26,958 bases of DNA. It comes from Plakobranchus ocellatus (Eukaryota > Mollusca > Gastropoda > Plakobranchidae). This document shows positions 12,201 to 20,633 of the stretch, piece after piece. Both the position numbers and the translations under genes were made by a program. The stretch lies in the NCBI GenBank assembly GCA_019648995.1, contig BLXT01006926.1, positions 1,757,779 to 1,784,736 on the forward strand. The letters run 5' to 3'. How positions within the stretch are numbered: position 1 is the stretch's first letter; each line of letters opens with the position of its first letter. The notes under the pieces are model-generated. The model saw only the letters and a list, made by a program, of their open reading frames with translations, did not search any database and was not told the origin of the DNA.

Positions 12201-15200
12201 TATATCAGTCACAAACGAACAGCTGTGCTATTTTAGATCTATGTGTAAGTCTATACCACAGGACAATTGAGTTCTTTTAAATGGACAAAATGACCTCAGA
12301 CAAACTCTAGATCTTGCGGGATTCGAAGAAGCAGAAAATTCATTATAATAAATAAATGTAAAATTTATTGCAATCTAAAAATAGTTGTTTACCTCTGTGG
12401 TCACAAATTCAAACTGAGGATTTCATCTGCACTAACAACAGGGTGTCCTTTCTCTGAATTTAACTGAACTTCCGTCTTTTTCTCCATTTTTTTTAATGTT
12501 GTTTTGCGCAAGGGGAGCTCTGATTCAGCAACTAATTAATTGCTTTTCATTGTGCACACATATCTTTTCAAAGTTTTCAGAGTCACGCAGAAGTTCAGGG
12601 TTTCTTTTCAAGAGCAGAGGGCATCCCTGTACTAAACTATGTATCTGTATTGTACTGGCTGTAATCTGCGGCGTATATTTTCCTTTGACACATGCATTCA
12701 CATTTCTATTTTAATCTTTCAAGAATGAAAATGTGCTTGAAAGCCTATGACTGTTGCTTTGCCTTATTTATTCCCTTCTCACAAAGAAAATTAAAAATGA
12801 AGAGGGAAGGGGAATCTTTATGCGTTGTAATAACAATTCTTTTTTTTTTTTTATGTCTTGCCACAGTTCTGATTATTTTCCTAAGCATCACCCTTAGTTG
12901 TATATAAAAAATGATTCGCCAAAGCTCTTTTACTTGATATCTCTTTTGAAGTATTTTTAAAGAATGCTGTTGAGAAGATGGGCATTTTCATGTACTTCTG
13001 GAAAGGAGATCCAAAGAAAAAGTTTCTGATATTGAAAAGATCATTGCTCACACATTTTTGCTTTAATGTTTGTGGTTTCTGAAAGAAGAAGTAGAGCACT
13101 TTTGCTACAATCGAGATTTGAAATGTATAAGGATGCTGTTTATTTTTTTAAGAGGTATGCGCATTTTTTCTGACTTAGTGAATTTTTCTATTCTTAGGGT
13201 AGCAGTTGGTTAGCCTTTGTGCCAATTTCTAATTTTTATTAGGCTCATTGATTTTGTTAGTCAGTTTTTTTAANTTTTTTTTTTTTTTTTTTTTTTTTTT
13301 TTTGTGTTCATTAACTTTAGGCCTGACGAAGAGAATACAAAGAGTGACAGCACCAACGTGATCCTTCAGGTTACTGCCAGGTCAGGAAGCAGAGACATCT
13401 TAGACAGAGAGAATGATGGCGAAAATGATCAAGGAAAGGATAGAGATAAAAGCAAGGAAAAAGATAAAAGAAAAGATGCAGAGGAAAGTAAGGAAGTTGA
13501 CAGAGAGAAAGAAAAAGCTGAGAACAAAGAGAGGGACAGAGGAAAGGACAGAGCCGGCAGCAGGGAGACAGAAAGAAGTCATGCTAAAGATGAGGAAAAA
13601 GACAGAAGCAAAATGAGGGATAAGGAGAGGGAGAGAAGCAGAGACAAAGATTACGATAAAGACAGAAGCAAAGACAGAGATTATGAACGGGATAGACGCA
13701 AAGAAAGAGAAAGTTCTAGAGAAGAAGAGAGAGAATATGATGTTGGTAAAGAAAGAGGAAGAGATAAAAACATAGAGAAAGACAGAGGCAAAGAGAGAGA
13801 CAGCAGTCGAGAGAGGGAAAGAGGCAGAGATAGGAGTAGAGAGAGAGACAGAATCAGAGAAAGGGGAAGAAGTAGAGAAAGGAGCAGAGACAGGGATCGA
13901 GGGAGAGAGAGAGCTAGGAGCAAAGAAAGGGAGGGCAATGGAGACAAAGACAGACCTAAAGAGAGAGGTAGCAGCAAAGAAAAAGAGCGGGAGAAGGATA
14001 AAAATCGAGACAAAGAAAAGGCTAAAGATGAAGAGAAGAAAAGTAAAATTGACTCAAGCTCTGATAAGAAGGCAGAAAAGGTAAGCAAATCATTTTAGCC
14101 CAATTTGTTTAATTTTGAATTCCCTTTTTTCATTATTTTTAACTTGCTGTATGTGCATTCTTTTTTTTTTTCTTTTTTTTTTATTTCTATTCGTCATGAA
14201 TTATCACCATATTAACGAAAATGATAATTAATAGTGCCACCAATTACATGTATTCTACTAAATGTTTAGTGTGAATTAATAATGAGATGTAGGTCCAATT
14301 TGTTCTGCTCTAATTAATGGAATGTTTTCTTTTTAAAACTTATCTTGCCTTCACAAGCTGTTAAATTCCACAAAGACCACAAGTTCTCTTAGATAAGCAC
14401 AATTTTTATCCCAACAAAGTTTTCCCTCTTTTGTTTTCAATTTATATTACTTCAAATGAGAGCTTTATCAATAAAGAAAAAAATCAGTTCCAATTGCCTG
14501 GCAAGATGCAAGTTTATTTTCACTTTTAAAATTTTGTACATCAAGTGAGGGGCGGTGGCACAGTGGCTAGCGAGTCCGCCCTGAGATCTGCAGGGACCCT
14601 TCTGTCGCTGGTTGGAGCCCCGCCACCGGCGCCCTGGCCTGACTGAGGGCCCGAGAGCCTGAGATCACCTTCTTATGGACTGGCTATGTACAAAAACCAA
14701 ACCTTCAGTTATTTACATCAAGTGAAGAAAAATTGGTGAACTAAAGTCTTTCGAAATTTGAAATATTTGCCATTTAAGAAAAGAGGATATTCTAGTGAAC
14801 TTCTTTTTATCATTGACAGAGTTTTACTTAAGATTTTTCAAAGTAAACAGGGTAAATTTTATTGAAACATTTTATTACTGCTGATCAAGCAATGAAGATG
14901 GTTCTGCAACCTTTTAACTTCAGTAGAGAGCTAAAAAATTTGGATGAAAAGATGCAATAGAATATTTTTTTTTTTTCATTTTTTAAAAATAATTAAATAT
15001 ATATGCTACATTATATTTTTCATTTGAAGCAAACAGGAGAGGAAAGACTGGACTTTCCAAATGTGACTTGTTTATGATTCTTTCCAGGATCAAAATTGCT
15101 TTATTGACTTTGAAAATGGGAACAAAATATAAAAGGAAAATAATAAAAATAATGTCTCTTTATCAAATCTCCTGGTTTTTTTTTATGGTGACCTCAATAT

Positions 15201-15772
15201 CAAAGGGCATTAAATGATGTGGAATTTGATTGTCATAAATAATGTTGTTGGTTTTTTTTTTCAGTGAATTAAAACTCTTATGATCATCATTTAAATCCAC
15301 TTTTGACTTTCTGTTGTCTCACCATGCATGATGCATATTTTTGTAGCGAAAACTTAAGTGAGACATTTTGTGGCAGGAACATGTGTATTGGTGCAATGGT
15401 CAAAATCGTCAATTTTTCTCTTTGAATTTTTCTCACAGCTTGTACAAGAGTCTCGCAATGTTTGATTCTGTTTAAAATCTGTGGTTTGTAATCTCTGGGA
15501 GGGATGAAACCCATTTTTTTACGATTGATGGTTTTGTTTATGTTTGTACCATTGACCTCTTTTTTAAAAAAAATTTACATTACAGGCAGCTAAGCAAAAG
15601 AAATCAGAGCATTTAAAAATCTTTGACTTCACGATATCACCATTTTTTTTTTGTCCTGTTTCCTCAGTCTTCTAAAAAGGAAGAGTATGAAGAAGGAGAA
15701 GAAAAAGCCTCAAAATCCAGTAGTTCCCAAGCAAATCGCAAACCAACATCGAGTAGTAGCAAGAAAAAATGA
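205..15772 (+). CDS. SYMPK: Symplekin, C-terminal two thirds (17 exons, 5' end outside window)
   Basis: Symplekin is a nuclear scaffold that holds CPSF and CstF together for mRNA 3'-end cleavage and polyadenylation, and forms the histone pre-mRNA cleavage core with CPSF73 and CPSF100. Seventeen exons join in consistent phase to about 876 codons plus the stop: 205-291, 1248-1458, 1805-1886, 3516-3629, 4031-4172, 4545-4635, 5035-5104, 5575-5683, 6142-6242, 8107-8194, 8534-8641, 8930-9117, 9541-9717, 10164-10229, 12028-12161, 13321-14080, 15668-15772. Blocks such as [39 protein letters not shown] and [19 protein letters not shown] match human symplekin closely, as recalled from memory. The N-terminal HEAT repeats that bind Ssu72 would lie upstream. 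The tail from exon 15 on is not conserved with human and becomes a long mixed-charge repeat. The start is not in the window; the stop is TGA at 15770-15772. Confidence 0.96.
632..652. repeat. (AT)n microsatellite
   Basis: About ten AT dinucleotides inside a symplekin intron, probably length-variable. Confidence 0.9.
1248..1458 (+). CDS. SYMPK: SYMPK exon 2 in window
   Basis: The acceptor is caaatag and the donor is AT|GTAAAT. The exon encodes [15 protein letters not shown], matching human DLAFAWLYQEYNAYL, then a variable loop ending DMDDHHGD. The split Ser codon (A+GT) with the previous exon restores an ungapped alignment to human. Confidence 0.93.
1805..1886 (+). CDS. SYMPK: SYMPK exon 3 in window
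   Basis: The acceptor is ttttcag and the donor is GAG|GTGAGT. The exon encodes [20 protein letters not shown], equivalent to human [20 protein letters not shown], followed by RRYCSVE. It leaves in phase 0. Confidence 0.93.
1887..3515 (+). other. Symplekin intron 3, nothing recognised
   Basis: 1.6 kb of AT-rich intron with A/T runs. I see no open frame of note, no tRNA and no clear repeat. Confidence 0.6.
3516..3629 (+). CDS. SYMPK: SYMPK exon 4 in window
   Basis: The acceptor is tttttag and the donor is GAG|GTAAAA, phase 0 on both sides (38 codons). It encodes [19 protein letters not shown] and then [14 protein letters not shown], equivalent to human LLDLSSHEKDKV. Confidence 0.94.
4031..4172 (+). 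CDS. SYMPK: SYMPK exon 5 in window (weak donor)
   Basis: The acceptor is ctctag. Phase with the next exon demands a donor after 4172, which is the poor GAAG|GTTCAA. The exon encodes an amphipathic stretch with [19 protein letters not shown], aligned with human VEKFALNYLQLLVHPNPPS. Reading on into the intron gives a stop at 4235-4237, so an unspliced product would be truncated there. Confidence 0.85.
4545..4635 (+). CDS. SYMPK: SYMPK exon 6 in window
   Basis: The acceptor is tttttcag and the donor is GA|GTAAGT. The exon encodes [20 protein letters not shown] then HKLIH, equivalent to human [20 protein letters not shown]. It enters in phase 1 and leaves in phase 2. Confidence 0.95.
5035..5104 (+). 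CDS. SYMPK: SYMPK exon 7 in window
   Basis: The acceptor is cttttcag and the donor is CCT|GTAAGT. The exon encodes [20 protein letters not shown], equivalent to human [20 protein letters not shown]. It ends in phase 0. Confidence 0.95.
5575..5683 (+). CDS. SYMPK: SYMPK exon 8 in window
   Basis: The acceptor is ctttgtaaag after a long pyrimidine run; the donor is AAAG|GTATTG. The exon encodes [20 protein letters not shown], nearly identical to human, then [14 protein letters not shown]. It is one of the best-conserved segments in the window. Confidence 0.96.
6142..6242 (+). CDS. SYMPK: SYMPK exon 9 in window
   Basis: The acceptor is tgttttag and the donor is AAG|GTAAAT. The exon encodes [20 protein letters not shown] then [12 protein letters not shown], closely matching human ELVKRVRDLYHKRLPDV. 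It ends in phase 0. Confidence 0.96.
6243..8106 (+). other. Symplekin intron 9, nothing firm
   Basis: The largest symplekin intron in the window. Short frames (for example 6903-7142) are of random composition. A small hairpin CAGTGGTAGG...CCTACACTG lies near 7479-7504. I found no RNA gene or mobile element I can support. Confidence 0.6.
8107..8194 (+). CDS. SYMPK: SYMPK exon 10 in window
   Basis: The acceptor is ctctttcag and the donor is CATG|GTAAGT. The exon encodes [20 protein letters not shown], matching human [20 protein letters not shown]. It leaves in phase 1. Confidence 0.96.
8534..8641 (+). CDS. SYMPK: SYMPK exon 11 in window
   Basis: The acceptor is tttaaaag and the donor is AAAG|GTAAGT. 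The exon encodes [20 protein letters not shown] then DIKTTIK, equivalent to human [20 protein letters not shown]. It runs from phase 1 to phase 1. Confidence 0.95.
8930..9117 (+). CDS. SYMPK: SYMPK exon 12 in window
   Basis: The acceptor is catgtag and the donor is AAG|GTAAGT. The exon encodes [40 protein letters not shown] and [20 protein letters not shown] in succession. All three match the human symplekin C-terminal helical region closely. Confidence 0.97.
9541..9717 (+). CDS. SYMPK: SYMPK exon 13 in window (weak donor, possible alternative end)
   Basis: The acceptor is cttccag. The exon encodes [20 protein letters not shown] and [16 protein letters not shown], matching human [20 protein letters not shown] and LREPLLAHVRSFTPHQ. 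The donor needed to join exon 14 is CAG|GTCGAG, which lacks the usual purine at +3 and G at +5. Read-through adds VEILGKLR and stops at 9742-9744, giving a short alternative C-terminus. Confidence 0.94.
10164..10229 (+). CDS. SYMPK: SYMPK exon 14 in window
   Basis: This 22-codon exon has the acceptor cttttcag and the donor AAG|GTTTGT, phase 0 on both sides. It encodes [20 protein letters not shown], aligned with human QAHIPNSIMTILEASGKQE. It is the last piece with visible homology to human symplekin. Confidence 0.85.
10230..12027 (+). other. Symplekin intron 14, host of the MITE
   Basis: 1.8 kb of AT-rich intron whose only recognisable content is the 154-bp hAT-like MITE at 11132-11285. Confidence 0.65.
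11132..11285. mobile_element. hAT-like MITE, 154 bp, in symplekin intron 14
   Basis: The left end CAGGGATGCCAGT and the reverse complement of the right end CAGGGATGTCAGT are inverted repeats with one mismatch in 13. The six bases TGAACA directly flank it on both sides (11126-11131 and 11286-11291). Ends starting CAGGG are typical of hAT-family non-autonomous elements, though these usually make 8-bp duplications. There is no coding capacity. Confidence 0.72.
12028..12161 (+). CDS. SYMPK: SYMPK exon 15 in window, non-conserved linker
   Basis: The acceptor is tgtacag and the donor is TTCAG|GTTGGT, from phase 0 to phase 2. The exon encodes a polar linker beginning [20 protein letters not shown] recognise no family in it. 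Assignment to symplekin rests on open frame, good splice sites and correct phase with exons 14 and 16. Confidence 0.75.
12162..13320 (+). other. Symplekin intron 15
   Basis: AT-rich intron ending in the long poly-T tract. The small frames at 12496-12907 are of intron composition. A CAGGG/CCCTG pair around 12439-12629 was considered as a second MITE and not accepted. Confidence 0.6.
13268..13303. repeat. Long poly-T tract with one ambiguous base
   Basis: A run of T broken by a single n at 13274, placed just before the acceptor of symplekin exon 16. It acts as an oversized polypyrimidine tract. The unresolved base marks a sequencing or assembly weakness, so its true length is uncertain. Confidence 0.85.
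13321..14080 (+). CDS. SYMPK: SYMPK exon 16 in window, RD/RE/KE mixed-charge tail
   Basis: This is a 760-bp exon after a very long poly-T tract and the acceptor ttaactttag; the donor is AAG|GTAAGC. It encodes 254 residues. A short start ([18 protein letters not shown]) is followed by about 220 residues of alternating basic and acidic residues such as [20 protein letters not shown]. This is the composition of mixed-charge domains of speckle and 3'-processing proteins (for example U1-70K, CFIm68 and the Fip1 C-terminus). Arg is written mostly as AGA, so the coding strand is almost pure purine. The open frame on the opposite strand (Leu/Ser-rich) is a shadow. Confidence 0.85.
14549..14713 (+). 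mobile_element. Full-length tRNA-derived SINE with 12-bp target site duplications
   Basis: A GC-rich 165-bp insert in AT-rich intron 16 of symplekin. It starts GGGGCGGTGGCACAGTGG and carries an A box (TGGCACAGTGG at 14556-14566) and a B box (GGTTGGAGCCC at 14610-14620, consensus GGTTCGANNCC), the RNA polymerase III promoter elements of tRNA-like SINEs. The 3' part reads GGACTGGCTATGTACAAAAA. The 12-base repeat TACATCAAGTGA flanks it perfectly at 14537-14548 and 14714-14725, so it inserted fairly recently by LINE-driven retrotransposition. The partner LINE is not visible. Confidence 0.9.
15668..15772 (+). CDS. SYMPK: SYMPK last exon
   Basis: The acceptor is tttcctcag and the phase is 0. The exon encodes 34 residues rich in Lys, Glu and Ser, starting [20 protein letters not shown] and ending SSSSKKK, then TGA. 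The Lys/Ser end continues the charged tail of exon 16. Confidence 0.85.
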   Translation, partial: SSKKEEYEEGEEKASKSSSSQANRKPTSSSSKKK

Positions 15773-16343
15773 TGAGCATTTGCAGTGATGTCTTTAGATA
15801 TTGTAAACTTATGGGCATTGACAAAATACTGAGAATGAATATGCTTAATTTGAAGTGCTGTTGGTTTCTCACAGGACAGATTTCTTCAAAATATGAGCTT
15901 AATCAAAAAAACAAACCAGAATTGAAAAGGAAGGGATCCTTTTGATTAGACAGGATAAGATGTACATTTTGTTGTTTGCTAGGGTGGTTTTTTGTGTCTA
16001 TGCCCAACCTTTTGACATTGTGTCTATGCTCCAAAATGTTTGCTTGACATGGATAAAATGTTGTGAAAAATGTGTTTTGTGTTTGTCTGGCGGAGAGGGC
16101 AAATGCTTTGACTCTTCATCGCTTTTTTTTTTTGTTTATGTTTGAAAAATACAGGATCAACAAGTTGACAGTGTTATTAATATTGCAAATAATTTTTTTT
16201 TTTCATTAAATGAACAGTATCTTGCTTGTGATAAAACATCTGTATCTTAGATTTTTAAAAGTGATCATTCCTGTGTCATTTATCAAATCCTATGAGCATG
16301 TTTCTGTATTTTAGAATATATCCAAATTTTCATTTGTTATTTT

Positions 16344-16349
16344 ATTAAA
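16344..16349 (+). terminator. Candidate poly(A) signal for symplekin (ATTAAA)
   Basis: ATTAAA about 570 bp after the stop, followed by the GU-rich CTCTGTGTAG. Canonical AATAAA candidates also occur further on at 17201, 17675 and 18063. The sequence alone does not decide which is used. Confidence 0.35.
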
Positions 16350-16728
16350 GCTCTGTGTAGAATATAGTTAAACAGAAATGTTCACTTCTGTTTCAAACAT
16401 CCAAAGGTCAGGCCAGTCAATTAGATTTCAGAAGAAATTGTTAAAAAAAAAAAAAAATTTTAAACATCTCATGCTTTGTATTGTAATGCTTCCCATAAAT
16501 TTTATGTGCGATTGTCTTGGTCTAAAGGTGAACATGGCTTTTTGTAATTCTTATCGCTATACATGTAATTCAGTTCATTAAAAATATTGCACACTGAACT
16601 TGTGACTCATTCAATAAGGTAATTTTGTATGCAGCAGCTGTTTAATTTATTCATTTTTTTGTGTCATGAAGTGCGGTAGATACACGGCCACATAACTGAT
16701 AGTGGCCTATGAGAGAAAATGAATGAAT

Positions 16729-16775
16729 GAGATCACCGATAAATGGTGGACTGGGTATACCAATAATCAATCAAT
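16729..16775 (+). mobile_element. SINE 3'-tail fragment
   Basis: The sequence GAGATCACCGATAAATGGTG followed by GACTGGGTATACC resembles the SINE 3' part (GAGATCACC...TATGGACTGGCTAT). The tRNA-like head is not recognisable upstream. It could be a truncated or old copy. Confidence 0.5.
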
Positions 16776-17479
16776 CATTTTGGAGGTTCATTTCTCTTCT
16801 CTCTCTCTTTTTTTGTTTTAAAGGATAATTTCAATATACACATAATTCTTATTTTTTCAGGACCCAATGATTAAACACTGCAGTTTTTACTTAAAATATA
16901 CAGTTCTTTGATTGTGAGAATGTCACATTGTTATATGTCTGTTGATGGCATTTGCGGTGGATTACTATGAAAATATGTTTTGAAACCAAAATGGACTTTA
17001 AAATCAGGCAAAGAATATTGTATTAAATTGAAAGGAGGAATGTTAGATCCTTAAGATTAATTTATAAAAGCATGTGCCTACTTCAAACTGTGAATCTAGA
17101 TCTAGGCTAGCAGGGACTAAAGTAAAACTGGTGTAGATCTGAATAGGGCATGAATCTACATGCACTTAAGAATGGCAGTTGGTAATAGACACTTTTTTTT
17201 AATAAAATCATAAATTAATGGCCTCTTCCATTCAGTTTTTATTTCCATTTTTTTCTCTATTTTTTGTCATTGATAATGTGTGTCACTACAACTCTTCTGG
17301 TGAACATGATTATTGTAAGTGAATGAAGAGCACAGAGTGTGTGCATAAAATTTCATTGTCTGTTGTCTTTGGAACACTTTTGTTATAAACATCTATTGAA
17401 CAGGGTTCAATAGCAAGATAGCTATTAATAGAGCAATTAACAGTTCAGTGTATTAGTCGTATCGACATCTAATTAGTTA

Positions 17480-17630
17480 TGTGGGCATTATGGCTGGCAA
17501 ACCTGCCCAGAAATCTGCAGGAACTGAACTCTGAGCTTGCCACTGACATCCTATCCTGATGGTGTCTTAAAGCCTGGGGTCACCCTTGGTGGACTGGCTA
17601 TATCTACAAGCTATGTACATGTGGTTGTTT
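17480..17630 (+). mobile_element. Old decayed copy of the same SINE
   Basis: It aligns to the intron 16 SINE over its whole length: TGGCTGGCAAACCTGCCCAG against TGGCTAGCGAGTCCGCCCTG, then ATCTGCAGGAAC against ATCTGCAGGGAC, and GGTGGACTGGCTAT near the end. Most differences are transitions, as expected for decay of CpG-rich sequence. The promoter boxes are worn. It lies in the intergenic or 3'UTR region after symplekin. Confidence 0.75.
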
Positions 17631-18062
17631 GATTTATATGCACAACAAGATAGTATCCAAAATTGACACGTAGTAATAAAATGAAGCTGTTTATTTTCGA
17701 GCTAATAAATTTAAGAATTGTGTACTGATTAGTTTAAATTTTTTTTTTTTTTTGTGGAAAAGAACTCATAGAATTCTTGATGACAAGCCACCTATAGACA
17801 ATCTTTTACATGTATTTTTTTATATTGTCCTGAGATAAATTCACTCAATAATAATACTAAAACTCTCGTATGGGCAGCCATCATGTCATCATAGTTACAG
17901 ATATTGGTTTTAATAGGTATGACTATGAAATAGCAGTTGTGAACTGATGTTGTTGTATGCATATATGTTGTCAGTAAGGTATGTTAGGGGATTTTATTTT
18001 TGTATTAGCTATTATGTATCATGTATCAAAATTAATTGCTTGTTCAATTTTCTTTTGATTCC

Positions 18063-18068
18063 AATAAA
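18063..18068 (+). terminator. Candidate distal poly(A) signal for symplekin (AATAAA)
   Basis: AATAAA in CCAATAAAGG followed within 20-50 bases by a T-rich and then GTGCGGG stretch, the usual layout of a poly(A) site with its downstream element. If used, the 3'UTR would be about 2.3 kb and would include the SINE remnants. Confidence 0.35.
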
Positions 18069-20557
18069 GGCTTTTATTTTTCTTTTTTTTTTTAATCCTG
18101 TGCGGGTTTATATGACATTGATTACCGTCATGGCTTTTGATGTTGGCATTTTGTGACACTGGCAAAGAAAATGATTTAAAATAAACAAATTGTTATGAGA
18201 ATTTGGGTTTCTGTTTTTCTTTTCCTGCAAAATTTTGCTCATGTAGCAAAATTTAATTTCCATCCACATCTGCTTTCACACTGTTATAAAGCTTCACATA
18301 ATTTCACACTTGAGATTTTTGGTTCAATCTGGCAAAATGAAATTCATTTTGAATTCACTTTTTTGTAAAATGTAGCTTGAAATGAAAAAAATAAAATAAT
18401 GTCAATAATATGGATACAATCTTCAAAACAGGTCTTGGCACTTTGTCAGCTTGAATCTCGTTGCCAGAATGATTATCATCAATAGGCTTTTTTTCTTTTT
18501 CTTTTCTTATTTTTGTTATTAGTACTTATTTCAATGATATGGATGTGATGCAAAAATTTGAAGAGCACCTAGGATTTTTTAATAACAAACTAACGAGAAA
18601 TCCAGGGGGCAGCTCCTAATCTTCTATCATATTTCATTTTGTCCATTGTGTTGCGGAGGGTTTCAATAAGATAAGAAGAGATGCTGGGGTATTTTTGGTT
18701 TTTTTTGGGCACAGTTCTGTGCAATACAGTACCGGTATAGTCAGTCACTATGGTCTGCTTACGATTCAAACAGAATGGTCTTAATTTAGACATTGTTCTT
18801 ATCTTACTCCTAGGCTCACACGAGGAGCGAAAGGCAGCATCATGACTGCGCAATCTACTAATTTACATGCTGTTTAAAGGGCAGGACTTTTCATTTCTGA
18901 CGACAATAGACACGTGTTTTAATTAGATCCAAAATCTATGCAAAGAGAACGGTTTGTGTGGCTTTTAATGTCACACTTGCTACAAACTGCTTAAAAATAA
19001 GAGACTTGCCTGAGTGTTGATTTACATCTGCCTTCCCCATGCTCAAACTGACAGTGATTGTGATATATGCGCACCAAAATAGCACTATTTACAAAGTCCT
19101 CCAGAAAACCTGGCTCAACCTTCTCATTGATTTGTTCCAAAAAACTAAATTAAAAATGCTTAAATTTGAAAGCGAAATTTTTTTTGTTGATTTTGTTTTT
19201 CATAGACATCTTAATAAGCATTGGGTTGCATGCTTTCCTCACACCATGATTGATGAATATATATTGAGGGAGTTAAACGTGAAGCTATAGTAGTGGATAC
19301 AAATAAGCTAATTCAAATCGCTATTATTGATCTTTTAAAACATCAGGTTATAACATAGAAAGAACCTTAATAGCATACACATTTTCATCAAAGATTTATT
19401 ATTCTCATAATAAAATTTCCATTGACTTATCACACCGCAAAATAGGTCATACCCAGAGAGAGAAAGTCTATCAACCGTCTCGGTGTACCCTATTTGAACA
19501 CAGCACACACAAAAAAAAAAATTAATTAATGAGTTTTGAAGTGTTGGTTTTATACACAATGCACAAGCAACAACCATACTGTCTTTACTATCACTTTTAC
19601 ACATAAAGTTTACTATTTATTTGCAAAAGAAAATAATTAAAAATGGTGCCACTGTCGATAATAATGACAAGTATGAACATAATTCCATGCAGCTCGAAGT
19701 CCGTTATATTGAGATAATTAACAATTCTGAAACTCGAGTAATGTATTAAAACCAAGCAAATTGAGAAGGAAATATCTTTAAAAAGATTCAAATGAGGCAC
19801 TCGCCTTAATTTTCATGACGTTAGTGATATATCACAAAAAGACATTCTATGAGCTTTGCAGTGCTAAAATGAATTTATGTAAACAAAACAATATACATCC
19901 GCTGCCAAGATATGAGCATTTTAACTTTTCAAAAAAGTATTTTAAGAAGGAGTAAAACTACTTTACGTAAAAATATTTTTTTCTCAAAACCATACTTTGC
20001 GGTATTCGAGTCATTAACACTATCACATCTTTTCCAAAACGATCGATAATCCTTTTTTATAATTGCGATATTTAGAAATGCTTGTGATGGCACAAAACTG
20101 TGAAATCGGCATACAAACCTGGTTAAAATTTATTCAAACATGCGAAAGGCAGCAGTTAGATTTTTTCTCCCACCAGGTGTATTTTTCAGCGTGAATCATA
20201 CTTGGGTTTTGATTTCATTAATTTATTCAGACCTATACAGCTTGATCAGCTGTGTATTAATTCTGACTTTGATTTTCAAGCGCTCAAAGTCTAAGATAGC
20301 CCCAAGTAAGGAAAATCTTTTTCAAACCATTTTGTGTTGCGCCTGAAATCATTCTTAAAAATAATAAAAGTAAAATCCAAACGAACCTGATTGCATTGGA
20401 CGAAACCCAATATTCCCAAATGGTCCCCAAATTCTTTCTTAAGAGAAAATATATGAATTAACAATAATTTACAAACAAAAGCAAGAAAACTACACTACAC
20501 AGGAATCTGCGTTGCAAAGGCCAGTGCATTTTTCGACCTTCGCGATGTTATTACAAT

Positions 20558-20563
20558 TTTATT
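20558..20563 (-). terminator. Candidate proximal poly(A) signal for trh (AATAAA)
   Basis: AATAAA on the minus strand about 70 bases after the trh stop. It would give a very short 3'UTR. Further minus-strand AATAAA hexamers occur near 20129 and 19607, so a longer 3'UTR is equally possible. Confidence 0.35.
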
Positions 20564-20633
20564 CCATATTTTGCACAATATTTGTTTTTGAATACTTGAT
20601 TTGTTCTTGAAATAATAATTTTAATTTCACAGG

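Larger units (their letters stand above)
15773..20633. other. Convergent intergenic region with both 3'UTRs
   Basis: The symplekin stop on the left and the trh stop on the right face each other across about 4.9 kb. I see AT-rich sequence, one decayed SINE and one SINE fragment, T/A homopolymers and several AATAAA/ATTAAA hexamers on both strands. Short open frames here, including 87 residues at 18853-18590 on the minus strand, show no recognisable family or splice partner. I annotate no further gene. Confidence 0.7.

Noticed and set aside
12439-12629. Second hAT-like MITE suggested by CAGGGTGTCC and GGCATCCCTG
   Set aside because: The ends match poorly beyond CAGGG, and the flanks do not give a proper direct repeat.
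13681-14088. 135-residue minus-strand open frame, Leu/Ser-rich
   Set aside because: It is the reverse complement of the RD/RE repeat exon; the LSLSL pattern is forced by the purine repeats on the other strand.
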